Positions 17,845-27,052 are shown, counted from the first letter of the stretch. The stretch is 64,000 nt of DNA from Gracilibacillus alcaliphilus (GCF_016909015.1 NZ_JAFBFA010000011.1:68567-132566), one strand, 5' to 3'. The notes: generated by a model not told the origin, from the letters alone. Made by a program: numbers and translations.

Positions 17845-19608
17845 ATGATGAAGCAGCTTATACATTCATTTAATGATTTAAGGATAAGAAATAAATTTTT
17901 AATTGTTTATTTTTTATCTGTTTTTATACCAATTGTAGGTTCTAATTTAATTTTTTATCATATGAGCACAGAGCGATTTCTAGAACAAAAGCGAATCGAT
18001 ATCAATCTTGTCGTAGATCAGGCACAGGAGGAATTTGCAAGATTGACAGATCAAGTAATGGGGCTAGCAACAAGTATGTATTTAGATACAAGTATGTATG
18101 AATTCCTGGATTATCATTATGAGAGTGATATTGAATATTTGGAAACGTATAATCTCCTAATGAGGCCGCTTCGAGGAACTTTCCCGCTATATAATACGGT
18201 ACAAGATATCACTTTTTACACCGATAATACTTCCGTCATCTATACGGGTGGTGTTCAAATGCTAGATGATAAACAGAGACAATCAGATTGGTACCAAAGG
18301 TTAACACGGAATAAAGAGCCTTTTATTCAGTTTGACAATTCAAGAATAGGAGATATTCATTTAGCTTTGTATCACCAAATGGATTATTATGGTATCTATA
18401 ATCAGTACGAAAAAATTGTGAGAGTGAATATAGATTCCTTATCTGTAAGACAAATTTTTAATAAAGTCACTTTACAAGGAGATTTTTATCTGCTTGATGA
18501 GACTGACCACATTATCTATTCCAATGACGATGAAATAGACTGGAAAAATGAGTTACCGTTGTTTCAGAATGTGAAGATTAGTTCTGATGATATTGTTGTC
18601 AGAAGAGGTCTGGGTGATAAATATCTTAATGGCTGGACGATCATCGCTGTGGTTGATTCAGCCGTATTTACCAAAGAACAAATTGAATCCAGCAGACACA
18701 TTATCATACTGAGTATCATCAATTTCATCTTACCCACTATGTTGATTGTATATATATCAAGATCTTTTAATGTCCGTTTAAATAAAATCTTACGACACAG
18801 CAAAAAAATTGAAAAGGAAAACTTTGAAGAGTACCCACATATTAAATCTAATGATGAAATTGGTCAATTAGCAGGGCAAATTAACCGTATGACCAGAAGA
18901 ATAAATGTGTTATTTAATGAAGTATATAAGACAAACCTTGAGAAAAAAGATTTAGCTTTAAAAGAAAAGCAATCACAGCTCAGTGCGTTACAAAGTCAAA
19001 TTAATCCGCATTTTCTTTTTAATGCATTGGAAACCATCAGAATGAGAAGTGTAATCAAAGGTGAGAATGAAACTGCAAAAATTATTGAGGATATGGCAGG
19101 TATTTTTCGTAATGCACTCACCTGGGGAAAAGACTGGGTAGAAGTCAAAGATGAAGTTCATTTAATTAGAGCATTTTTAGAAATTCAGAAATACCGATTT
19201 GGAGGAAAACTAATTTTTGATATCTCTGTTGAAGAGGATGTTTTGGATTGTAAAATACCGAATCTGTCCATTCTTCCGTTCGTTGAAAATGCTAGTATTC
19301 ATGGGATTGAAGCAATTAAAGGGCAAGGTCGCATTACGATTGGGATTACCTCCCTCTCTTCTTTTCTTGAAATTGTAATTTCTGATAATGGAGTTGGAAT
19401 GAGTCAAACCGAAGTGGATCATATCATGAACAAACTGGAAACTAATCATGAAATAGGCGAAAGTGTCGGGGTACAGAATGTATATTATCGTTTAAAGCTT
19501 TATTATAAGGATAACTTTGATTTTGTTATCATCTCAACTCTAGGAAAAGGAACGATGATTAAGATACTCCTGCCTATGTCAAAGAAAAGGTATGATAGCA
19601 AATCATAG
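17845..19608 (+). CDS. YesM-type sensor histidine kinase
   Basis: 587-residue membrane kinase. A membrane helix (about 19-38) is followed by a large extracytoplasmic sensor domain (about 40-290), a second helix (about 291-310), a HAMP region (NKILRHSKKIEKENFEEY), the His_kinase motif LSALQSQINPHFLFNALE with the phosphorylated His, and a HATPase (FVENASIHGIE, DNGVGMS, GVQNVYYRL). No good ribosome binding site precedes ATG 17845, so translation may be coupled to the upstream gene. Its partner is the YesN-type regulator. The probable signal is an extracellular xylo- or aldouronic oligosaccharide. Confidence 0.9.
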   Translation: MMKQLIHSFNDLRIRNKFLIVYFLSVFIPIVGSNLIFYHMSTERFLEQKRIDINLVVDQAQEEFARLTDQVMGLATSMYLDTSMYEFLDYHYESDIEYLETYNLLMRPLRGTFPLYNTVQDITFYTDNTSVIYTGGVQMLDDKQRQSDWYQRLTRNKEPFIQFDNSRIGDIHLALYHQMDYYGIYNQYEKIVRVNIDSLSVRQIFNKVTLQGDFYLLDETDHIIYSNDDEIDWKNELPLFQNVKISSDDIVVRRGLGDKYLNGWTIIAVVDSAVFTKEQIESSRHIIILSIINFILPTMLIVYISRSFNVRLNKILRHSKKIEKENFEEYPHIKSNDEIGQLAGQINRMTRRINVLFNEVYKTNLEKKDLALKEKQSQLSALQSQINPHFLFNALETIRMRSVIKGENETAKIIEDMAGIFRNALTWGKDWVEVKDEVHLIRAFLEIQKYRFGGKLIFDISVEEDVLDCKIPNLSILPFVENASIHGIEAIKGQGRITIGITSLSSFLEIVISDNGVGMSQTEVDHIMNKLETNHEIGESVGVQNVYYRLKLYYKDNFDFVIISTLGKGTMIKILLPMSKKRYDSKS

Positions 19609-19677
19609 AACAGAATGATATATTCATTTTTTTGGCAGTAATGTCCATAAGATATGATAGTAATAGGATAGAAAAAG

Positions 19678-19709
19678 TGGAGTAGTTACGCTTTAGCGTG
19701 GCTGCTCCA
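19678..19709 (+). terminator. Hairpin after the kinase gene
   Basis: TGGAG...CTCCA with an inner CGC/GCG pairing forms a stem-loop 70 bp past the kinase stop codon. The T-run after it is short. The rest of the 434-bp gap to 20042 shows an unclassified stretch at about 19745-19900 and a cre box. Confidence 0.5.
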
Positions 19710-19971
19710 TTGTGCTTATGCAAAAATTAGCGCTGTGTAACTAGCTGTAAGCCTCCCGCTTCGAAAAATAAGGGAACCTGTCATGTCTAAGTGGAAGAAA
19801 CACCAGCCAGTAACGGCTCGCTTGATTCAACTAAGAGGAAATGGACTAAATCTGCGAAGCCTGCACTAGCACACCATGTGCGGTGAAACCCACTGAACGA
19901 ATTTATACTTTATTTTGGAATCTAAATTTATTTAGGAATTGCCTATAGTTTAGTATGGTGATCTTATTAAA

Positions 19972-19985
19972 TGTAAGCGCTATAA
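19972..19985 (+). promoter_or_regulatory. cre box before the oligosaccharide transporter operon
   Basis: TGTAAGCGCTATAA fits the CcpA consensus TGWAAGCGYTWWCW except at one position. It lies about 58 bp before the start of the binding-protein gene, as expected for catabolite repression of the transporter and xylanase. Confidence 0.65.
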
Positions 19986-20042
19986 TTGAAATGCTTACAA
20001 TATTGGGAGCGAGTTACATGAAATGAAAGGGGGAGTTAACAA

Positions 20043-21695
20043 ATGAATGGTAAGAAGGGGTTTTTATCTATCTTGTTGGTCGCTGTGTTATTAATGATAA
20101 CCGCTTGTGTTGGCGAAGAAGAGGATACGGCTGCTGATAGTGACGATGGTGTAACTTATCATTACTTTATTGGTGGATCAGGAAGAGATGTAAATACTAA
20201 TGAGACGGTAATTGGAAAAATATTTGAAGAGGAAACAGGTGTGAATTTTCAAGTGGAACACTTAGTAGGTGATCTTAATGAGCGAATTGGTGTCATGCTG
20301 GCAGGCGGTACCTATCCAGATGTAGTTGTAGCAGCAGGCACAGAAGACCAACTAGTTGATGCAGGTGCTTTTATTCCATTAAATGATTTATTAGAAGAGC
20401 ATGGTCAGAATATTTTAGAAATGTATGGTGAATACCTTGACCGATTTACGTATCCAGACGGGAATATATATTACATTCCATTTGGAGCAGAAATTAATGA
20501 ATATCAACCAATGGCTAATATTGATCAAGGCGCATTTTGGATTCGAAAAGGAGTGCTCAAGGAATATGGTTTTCCAGAGTTGACAACCATTGAAGAGTAT
20601 TTCGACCTTATTAAACGTTATGCAGATGAGTATCCGGAAATCGATGGCATGAGGACAATTCCATTTACAGGAATTGGACATGATCAGGGGTTTTTTAGAA
20701 TTTCGAATGCACCTAACCATTTAGCCGGTTTTCCAAATGATGGCGGCGTTATGGTTGATATGGAAACACATGAGGCAACCGTGTATGGAGACTCTGAATA
20801 TGCCAAACGTTATTTGCGAATGTTAAATGAATTAAATGCAGAAGGTTATCTGGATCAAGAAATGTTTGTGATGAATGACGATGATTATTTGGCTAAGCTT
20901 TCATCGGGCAGTGTACTAGGATTCTTTGATTACGGCTGGGCCTTTGCTGATGCAAGAAATGCTCTTGAAGAAGCTGGAGAGCCAGATAATGAGTTTATGG
21001 CTTTGCCAATTGTGATGGATGAAGGAATAAAAGATCAATATATTGATCCACCAGCATTTGTTCAAAATCGAGGAACAGGGATAACGGTCAATGCGGAAAA
21101 TCCTGAGCGTATTGTTCAATATTGGGATAATATGATCAAAGAAGAAAATCAGCGTCTCATTATGTGGGGAATAGAGGGTGAACATTATGAAGTGGATGAT
21201 AATGGACGATTCTATCGAACACAAGAACAAATAGACCTTGTACGTCCGCAAAAGTTCCAAGAGGAATTTGGCATGTCGGTATTTTCGTGGGATTGGCCAA
21301 GAATTAACGGAACATTCTCTGATGGAAATGCTATTGAGCCAAGAAGACAACCTGAAGTGGCTTCCATGGAATATCGCGAATCAGATCATGAGTATTTAGA
21401 AGCATATGGAATTGAAACTTTTTCGGAATTATTCTCACTTCCGGATGAACGTCCATGGTATCCAGCTTGGAGTGCGAACGTAGCGCCTGGATCTGCAGTA
21501 GATATTTTCTCTGAAGAGTCTGATCAGGTATTAAAACGACATTATCCAAGAATTGTATTGTCCGATCCGGCTGATTTTGAGGCAGAATGGGAAGATTTTG
21601 TAGAGGCATACCGATCACTTAATGTGGAAGAATATGAAGCATTTTTTACTAGAACGGTTGAAGAGCGTATAAATGGTAACTGGCAATTTGAGTAG
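20043..21695 (+). CDS. Oligosaccharide-binding lipoprotein (LplA/AguE/XynE-like)
   Basis: Extracellular solute-binding protein of 550 residues, at the long end of the family, as for the LplA type. The signal peptide MNGKKGFLSILLVAVLLMI ends in the lipobox ITAC, so it is lipid-anchored. The AAAGGGGG ribosome binding site is strong. Binding proteins of this size in front of LplB/YtcP permeases bind xylo-oligosaccharides or methylglucuronoxylose in Geobacillus and Paenibacillus. The GH10 gene at the end of this operon supports such a substrate, but binding specificity is inferred. Confidence 0.88.
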   Translation: MNGKKGFLSILLVAVLLMITACVGEEEDTAADSDDGVTYHYFIGGSGRDVNTNETVIGKIFEEETGVNFQVEHLVGDLNERIGVMLAGGTYPDVVVAAGTEDQLVDAGAFIPLNDLLEEHGQNILEMYGEYLDRFTYPDGNIYYIPFGAEINEYQPMANIDQGAFWIRKGVLKEYGFPELTTIEEYFDLIKRYADEYPEIDGMRTIPFTGIGHDQGFFRISNAPNHLAGFPNDGGVMVDMETHEATVYGDSEYAKRYLRMLNELNAEGYLDQEMFVMNDDDYLAKLSSGSVLGFFDYGWAFADARNALEEAGEPDNEFMALPIVMDEGIKDQYIDPPAFVQNRGTGITVNAENPERIVQYWDNMIKEENQRLIMWGIEGEHYEVDDNGRFYRTQEQIDLVRPQKFQEEFGMSVFSWDWPRINGTFSDGNAIEPRRQPEVASMEYRESDHEYLEAYGIETFSELFSLPDERPWYPAWSANVAPGSAVDIFSEESDQVLKRHYPRIVLSDPADFEAEWEDFVEAYRSLNVEEYEAFFTRTVEERINGNWQFE

Positions 21696-21806
21696 CGTCT
21701 GATCAGATGACTAGGTTATGGCAGCATTAAGTTGCCATAACCATCATTTATGACAGTGTAATCAGCATTTCTAGCATCATTCAAATATAGGTAAGGGGGG
21801 AAGCTT

Positions 21807-22793
21807 TTGTCACAATCAATGAACCCTGTAGAGGCAGAGAAAGAATATAAGGCTCGTAATAAATATAAAGCTAAAAGAGGCCTAAGGTATTTTTTTCGAA
21901 AATGCAAGGAACAAAAAGAATTACTATTTATGAGTGTACCATTTTTAATTTGGTTATTTATTTTTAAGTATATACCACTTGGCGGCTGGGTGATGGCTTT
22001 TCAAGATTTCAAACCAGCGAAGGGTTTTTTTGAGCAGGAATGGGCTGGGTTGGACAACTTCCGATTTTTGTTTGGAAATGAACGTTTTTTTGAAATTATG
22101 AGAAATACACTTGCAATGAGTATTATCAATCTTGTACTGGGTTTTGTAACAGCCATTGCATTAGCCATTCTATTAAATGAATTAAGGAATATTGCATTTA
22201 AACGAATTGTGCAGACAATTAGCTATATGCCGCACTTCCTATCATGGGTTGTGGTAGCAGGTCTTGTATCAACAGCCTTAGCAATGGAAGATGGTATTGT
22301 TAATACAATCTTACTTCACTTAGGAATCATTGACTCGCCAATTATGTGGCTGGGAGTAGCTCACTATTTTTGGGGGATTATTGGAGCCTCGGATGTTTGG
22401 AAGAGTGTTGGATGGAATTCTATTATCTATTTAGCAGCCATGACGATGATTAACCAAGAACAATATGAAGCTGCAGAGATTGATGGAGCCAAAAGGATAC
22501 AAAGAATTCTGTACATTACCTTGCCAGGGATCAAACCGGTTTTTGTTATTTTATTGATTATGAATATTGGTTACATTCTAGAATCTGGTTTTGAAGCTCA
22601 ATACTTGTTAATGAATTCAATGAATATGGACTATGCGGAAAATCTAGATATTTATGTTTTGAGATACGGTATATCCATGGCAGACTTCTCATTAGCTACA
22701 GCAGCCGGTATGTTTAAAACCATTATCAGTTTTATTTTCCTGTTTGGGGCGAATAAAATAGCAGAAAAGCTTGGAGAAGCAAGATTATTTTAA
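21807..22793 (+). CDS. Sugar ABC transporter permease, LplB type
   Basis: 328-residue inner-membrane permease with about six helices. The EAA loop for the ATPase is visible as AEIDGAKRIQRILYITLPG. The N-terminal tail is long and basic (residues 1-40), typical of LplB/AguF proteins. The start is TTG 21807 behind a run of G's; ATG 21819 is an alternative. No ATPase gene is in the locus, so the transporter presumably uses a shared MsmX-type ATPase encoded elsewhere. Confidence 0.9.
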   Translation: MSQSMNPVEAEKEYKARNKYKAKRGLRYFFRKCKEQKELLFMSVPFLIWLFIFKYIPLGGWVMAFQDFKPAKGFFEQEWAGLDNFRFLFGNERFFEIMRNTLAMSIINLVLGFVTAIALAILLNELRNIAFKRIVQTISYMPHFLSWVVVAGLVSTALAMEDGIVNTILLHLGIIDSPIMWLGVAHYFWGIIGASDVWKSVGWNSIIYLAAMTMINQEQYEAAEIDGAKRIQRILYITLPGIKPVFVILLIMNIGYILESGFEAQYLLMNSMNMDYAENLDIYVLRYGISMADFSLATAAGMFKTIISFIFLFGANKIAEKLGEARLF

Positions 22794-22806
22794 AGGGGGG
22801 AGTGGA

Positions 22807-23727
22807 ATGGGTGTAATAAGAAAAATAGTTGGAAAACGAAGAGGTGTTGATGATTTAATCTTTGATACAATCAATGTTACCTTTATGTTATTATTGGTAG
22901 TTGTCATGTTATATCCTATGTTAAATACACTTGCGATTTCCTTAAATGAGGCTACTGATACAGTAAGAGGTGGACTGCATATTCTTCCACGTTCCTTTAC
23001 CACCTACAATTACGCTCATGTTTTTAATGAAGCGCAAATTATTCAAGCAGGGATTATTTCTGTACTTAGAACAGTTGTTGGAACTGGGTTAGGAGTTTTC
23101 GCTTCGGCTATGGTTGCTTATACGATTTCGAGACCGCATTTCTTTTTAAAAAAATTTATTACATTAGCCTTTGTATTAACAATGTATATGAATGCAGGAT
23201 TAATACCAACGTACTTACTGAATCGTGAACTAGGATTAATTGGTTCATTCTGGGTCTATATTATTCCTGGATTGATAGGTGTTTTTAATTTAATCGTCAT
23301 TCGTTCCTTTATTGAAGGTTTACCTGAAACCATATTTGAATCGGCTCGAATGGATGGAGCTGGAGAGTTTGTTCAATTCTTTCGTATTGCATTGCCGTTA
23401 GCTGTACCAGTGATTGCAACAGTTTCACTTTTTGTGGCTGTTGGTCAGTGGAACCAATGGTTTGATGTATTTATTTATAATTCCTCTATTCCAGAGTTAA
23501 GCACATTACAGTATGAGCTGATGAAAGTGTTACAAAGTACCAATACTTCTGGAGGAAGTGCAGCCGATTCTTTTTCACGATCTTTAGGCGGACAGGTAGA
23601 GGTCGTTACACCACAATCCATTCGTGCTGCTATGACAGTCGTTGTGTCCATCCCTATCATCATGGTTTATCCATTCCTGCAAAAGTATTTCGTTAAAGGA
23701 TTAACATTAGGTGGGGTAAAAGGCTGA
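22807..23727 (+). CDS. Sugar ABC transporter permease, YtcP/LplC type
   Basis: Second permease of the importer, about 306 residues, with the EAA loop ESARMDGAGEFVQFFRIALP and the conserved C-terminus FLQKYFVKGLTLGGVKG. The reading frame opens at 22771 inside the upstream gene, but AAAGGGGGG is spaced correctly for ATG 22807. It forms the membrane channel together with the LplB-type permease. Confidence 0.92.
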   Translation: MGVIRKIVGKRRGVDDLIFDTINVTFMLLLVVVMLYPMLNTLAISLNEATDTVRGGLHILPRSFTTYNYAHVFNEAQIIQAGIISVLRTVVGTGLGVFASAMVAYTISRPHFFLKKFITLAFVLTMYMNAGLIPTYLLNRELGLIGSFWVYIIPGLIGVFNLIVIRSFIEGLPETIFESARMDGAGEFVQFFRIALPLAVPVIATVSLFVAVGQWNQWFDVFIYNSSIPELSTLQYELMKVLQSTNTSGGSAADSFSRSLGGQVEVVTPQSIRAAMTVVVSIPIIMVYPFLQKYFVKGLTLGGVKG

Positions 23728-23869
23728 AAGGTGGTTCATTATCACACTCTAAAAGAAGCAATATACAGTTGGCAGTTAATCTTTCATCGTATATGTTGAA
23801 ATTTGATAAATGATTTAATACCAGTTTGTTCATATCTCAATCCAAATGCTTGAAAAGGTGGTTTAAAAA

Positions 23870-24850
23870 ATGAAAACACTTAAAGAGCGATTCAAGCAAC
23901 AATTTTTAATAGGAGCAGCAGTAAATGGAAATATCATGAAAGAGAATCAAGATTTGTTGAAAATGCATTATAATTCTATAACCGCAGAGAATGAAATGAA
24001 ATTTGAGGAAATTTGTCCAGAGCCAGGTCTTTATAACTTTGAGCTTCCAGATCAGTTTTTAGCTTTTGCAGAAGAGCACGGTATAGGGATGCGAGGTCAT
24101 ACACTTGTATGGCATAATCAAACACCAGCTTGGTTTTTTATGGATGATGAAGGAAATGACGTTAGCAGGGAGGAGTTATTAAAGCGTCTTCATTCCCATA
24201 TAAATACAGTAGTGAAGCGTTATAGAGGGCGTGTGTATGCATGGGATGTAGTTAATGAGGCTGTATCGGACCATGGTGAAGAGGTATATCGTCCGTCAAA
24301 ATGGACGGAAATTATTGGTGAGGATTTTCTGGATTATGCATTTCAATATGCCCATGAGGCAGATCCAAATGCTTTACTTTTTTATAATGATTATAATGAA
24401 ACGAATCCAGTCAAACGGGAAAAGATCTATCGTCTAGTTAAAGGGATGCTGGCACGTAATGTACCAATCCATGGTATTGGTTTACAGGCTCATTGGAGTC
24501 TGTATCATCCGGCTTACGAAGAAATCGAAGAGGCATTGAAGCGTTATAGTGAGCTTGGATTAACATTACATATTACGGAAATGGATGTTTCTGTTTATGC
24601 ATTTGATGATAAGCGGACTGATCTGGTTAAACCTACAGAAGAAATGCTCCATTTGCAAGCAGAACGCTATGAACATTTCTTTAAGTTATTTGAAGCGTAT
24701 GCTGAGAATATTTCGGCGGTAACCTTTTGGGGTGTTACTGATAATTACACATGGCTAAACAATTTTCCAGTAAAAGGGCGAAAAAATTGGCCGTTTTTGT
24801 TTGATGCCAATGCTGTACCTAAGCCGGCATTTTATCGTGTTATCAAATAA
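23870..24850 (+). CDS. Cytoplasmic endo-1,4-beta-xylanase, GH10
   Basis: Glycoside hydrolase family 10 enzyme of 326 residues. The acid/base Glu is in WDVVNEAV and the nucleophile Glu in LHITEMDVSV. RGHTLVWHNQTP and AVTFWGVTDNYTWL are also family hallmarks. There is no signal peptide (it begins MKTLKERFKQQFLIGAAVNG) and no carbohydrate-binding module, so it acts inside the cell on imported xylo-oligosaccharides, like XynA2 of Geobacillus or Paenibacillus. No alpha-glucuronidase or beta-xylosidase gene is in the window. Confidence 0.95.
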   Translation: MKTLKERFKQQFLIGAAVNGNIMKENQDLLKMHYNSITAENEMKFEEICPEPGLYNFELPDQFLAFAEEHGIGMRGHTLVWHNQTPAWFFMDDEGNDVSREELLKRLHSHINTVVKRYRGRVYAWDVVNEAVSDHGEEVYRPSKWTEIIGEDFLDYAFQYAHEADPNALLFYNDYNETNPVKREKIYRLVKGMLARNVPIHGIGLQAHWSLYHPAYEEIEEALKRYSELGLTLHITEMDVSVYAFDDKRTDLVKPTEEMLHLQAERYEHFFKLFEAYAENISAVTFWGVTDNYTWLNNFPVKGRKNWPFLFDANAVPKPAFYRVIK

Positions 24851-24878
24851 ATAAAATCCTTCTCGCAGTTAGTTTGGC

Positions 24879-25056
24879 CATGGTTTAACAGACCTAACCG
24901 AGCTATTGGCAGTTCTGTTACTTGAACGGAGATAATTTGTCAGAATATACGGGAGTTCGAACAGAATTGAAATAGCAGAGCTAAAGGAATCTAAGGTATA
25001 TCTATATCACCTTTTGACGGTAAATACCTTAGATTTTTTGCTGTTATCAATTGTTG
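24879..25056 (+). repeat. Direct repeat copy B: remnant of the ABC permease 3' end
   Basis: Aligns with 14708-14919. It keeps the reading HGLTDLTELLAVLLLERR-stop, with 13 codons deleted in frame relative to the intact permease, then the downstream sequence and the stem AATCTAAGG...CCTTAGATT followed by TTTTTTG. It starts about 28 bp after the xylanase stop codon and lacks any promoter or start. It could now serve as the xylanase operon's terminator. Confidence 0.85.
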
Positions 25057-25074
25057 GATGGACAGTATTTGTAT

Positions 25075-25641
25075 TTATGCCTGTTTACCGTTTAAACCCG
25101 AAATAATATAAGGAATAGCAGAGTGAATAAACGCTTCTGGGGTTATCTTCTCACTATTTCTGCTCCATTCTACAGAAGCTCCATAAATGCCCCAGCTTAA
25201 TATGGCAGCCATCACCTCTAGTCCTTGTTTCTCTTGTGACGGATGTTGATTAGATAGTAGTTTATAGAAAATAACTTCAAGTTGTTCTCTGATAATACGG
25301 GCAATGGTATCCTCATATCCTCTGTGACAACGGTTGGATAAGGACTGTTGAAAGGTAGTAATCGCAAGAAGTAGAGAGGTGATCGTTTCCTCATCTACTA
25401 TTTTTGCTTGATAATCATCACCATCCAACTTGATGAGCAGTACTTCTGATAAGGATTTTTCTAATAAATCGTAGATATCTTCAAAATGATAATAAAAAGT
25501 AGCGCGGTTAATCATAGCTTCGGTTGTAATATCTTTTATCGTAATATCTTTAAATTCTTTTTTTTCAGAGAGTTGGATAAAAGAATCCATAATTAATTTG
25601 CGAGTGCGCAGAACTCGAGGGTCTGTTTTTGATCGCGTCAT
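25075..25641 (-). CDS. TetR-family transcriptional regulator
   Basis: 188-residue regulator with an N-terminal TetR HTH (LIMDSFIQLSEKKEFKDITI, then TEAMINRATFYYHFEDIYDL) and a C-terminal ligand domain. The frame extends to 25692, but GGAGGG precedes ATG 25641. It diverges from the DsbA-like gene, and the palindrome at 25731-25755 between them is the likely operator. By analogy it represses itself and the two genes on the plus strand. Confidence 0.88.
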   Translation of the reverse strand: MTRSKTDPRVLRTRKLIMDSFIQLSEKKEFKDITIKDITTEAMINRATFYYHFEDIYDLLEKSLSEVLLIKLDGDDYQAKIVDEETITSLLLAITTFQQSLSNRCHRGYEDTIARIIREQLEVIFYKLLSNQHPSQEKQGLEVMAAILSWGIYGASVEWSRNSEKITPEAFIHSAIPYIISGLNGKQA

Positions 25642-25730
25642 GCTAATCCCTCCTACTTTTTCAACAGATTTAGATATGTGTTGTATAAGCAACGAATCAA
25701 CTAAATTATTGGTGTTTTCTACTTTTATTA

Positions 25731-25755
25731 TGCCTTAAAATTTGATTATAAGGCA
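25731..25755. promoter_or_regulatory. Palindromic operator between tetR-type gene and DsbA-like gene
   Basis: TGCCTTA (25731-25737) and TAAGGCA (25749-25755) form a perfect 7-bp inverted repeat with an 11-bp AT-rich centre, midway between divergent starts. Size and position suit a TetR dimer site. It is the only clear palindrome in the gap. Confidence 0.6.
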
Positions 25756-25804
25756 ACTAAAAAAGAAAACTTGATGATAAGGATACAGGAATGGAGGAAG
25801 TAAA

Positions 25805-26731
25805 TTGAGTAATAATAATATGATTTGTGATTTGGAGACAGGCCTATGTGGGCCGGGAGAATCAGAGGGGATCGAATGGATTGACTTAAATCAGCCAGAG
25901 AAGAAGGTTACGCTCTATTATGTAACAGACCCGATTTGTTCTCATTGCTGGGCAGTAGAGCCGGTTCTGCGTCGTTTTATCGAACAGTATGGTGATTATT
26001 TCCGTTTTCAGCCGGTTGTGGGGGGATTATTAGAAAAATGGCATGATGGCCCCATTGATCCGACAAATGGAATTTATAAACCTGCTGATGTGGTAGGTCA
26101 TTGGAGAGAAGTTGGCAGTCATTCCAGGATGCCGATTGATGGATCATTAATGGTTGATAATCCTGTCCAATCCTCTTATCCGCCTTCACGTGTATTTAAA
26201 ATTGTCCAGAAGAATCATTCAGAGGCATTGGCATTGGAATATTTACGTCGTGCAAGAGAGACGCTGTTTGTTTTTAATCAAAATATTGCTGAAAAAGTCA
26301 TTATGATTGATATCGTAAATCAACTTGGATTGGATGGCGAAGCAGTGATCAAGGAAGCAGAAACACCGTTAGGACAGCAATTGCTGCATGAAGATTTTGA
26401 ATTGGTAAGGAGTTTAGGAGTAAGAGGTTTCCCAACCATTGTTATGGTTAATGAGGAAAATAAGGGAGTAAAAATTGTAGGCGGCCGCCCGCTTGAATAT
26501 TATGTCAATGGTCTCAAACAGGTAGTGGACACCGAAACAGTGAACGCGAAACAGCAGCCGCAGCTTGCTGATTTATTAAAGCGAGAAAAACTGTTATTTT
26601 CCAAAGAAATTGAAGTGATGTATGATCTGGAGCCAGCCGCTATGCATGCATTTATAGAGAAAGAACTTTCGGCGGATCAGTACCAAGCAAACGAAATATT
26701 GGGAGAACATTATTTCGTAACGACAAAATAG
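25805..26731 (+). CDS. DsbA-family thioredoxin-like protein
   Basis: 308-residue cytoplasmic protein with a thioredoxin-fold active site CSHCW (in TDPICSHCWAVEP) and the cis-proline motif GFPT, separated by a helical insertion as in DsbA/FrnE proteins. There is no signal peptide. It resembles the SpxH (YjbH) group in layout, but that identity is not certain. It starts at TTG 25805 behind GGAGG. It is co-transcribed with the monooxygenase-like gene 15 bp downstream and probably controlled by the adjacent TetR regulator. Confidence 0.82.
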   Translation: MSNNNMICDLETGLCGPGESEGIEWIDLNQPEKKVTLYYVTDPICSHCWAVEPVLRRFIEQYGDYFRFQPVVGGLLEKWHDGPIDPTNGIYKPADVVGHWREVGSHSRMPIDGSLMVDNPVQSSYPPSRVFKIVQKNHSEALALEYLRRARETLFVFNQNIAEKVIMIDIVNQLGLDGEAVIKEAETPLGQQLLHEDFELVRSLGVRGFPTIVMVNEENKGVKIVGGRPLEYYVNGLKQVVDTETVNAKQQPQLADLLKREKLLFSKEIEVMYDLEPAAMHAFIEKELSADQYQANEILGEHYFVTTK

Positions 26732-26746
26732 GTAAGGAGAATGGAT

Positions 26747-27052
26747 ATGGCTTATGTATTACAAATCGATTTTTCAATGAATGGACCGTTTGGTGATGAA
26801 ATGGCGGCGGAATTCGCTGATTTAGCAAAAAGCATTAATGAAGAACCAGGATTTCTGTGGAAAGTATGGACAGAAAATCCGGAAACAAAAGAAGCAGGTG
26901 GCATTTATTTATTTGAATCGAAGGAAACAGCGGCACATTACCTAGAGATGCATACTAAGCGTTTAGCTGGTTTTGGAATCACGGACAGCAATGCCAAAAT
27001 TTTTGCGGTTAACTTGCCTCTTACGGCCATCACGAAAGGGCCAATACAGTAG
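26747..27052 (+). CDS. YdhR-like putative monooxygenase
   Basis: 101-residue small ferredoxin-like (ABM-type) protein. MAYVLQIDFSMNGPFGDEMA, EEPGFLWKVWTEN and GGIYLFESKETAAHYLEMHT match the YdhR monooxygenase family. An in-frame ATG at 26741 is too near the AAGGAG site, so I take ATG 26747. It follows the DsbA-like gene directly. A role in aromatic or quinone detoxification fits the family and the TetR neighbour but is inferred. Confidence 0.85.
   Translation: MAYVLQIDFSMNGPFGDEMAAEFADLAKSINEEPGFLWKVWTENPETKEAGGIYLFESKETAAHYLEMHTKRLAGFGITDSNAKIFAVNLPLTAITKGPIQ

Noticed and set aside
20916..21350. 144-codon minus-strand frame inside the binding-protein gene
   Set aside because: Antisense to a well-supported gene, with no family match and no ribosome binding site.
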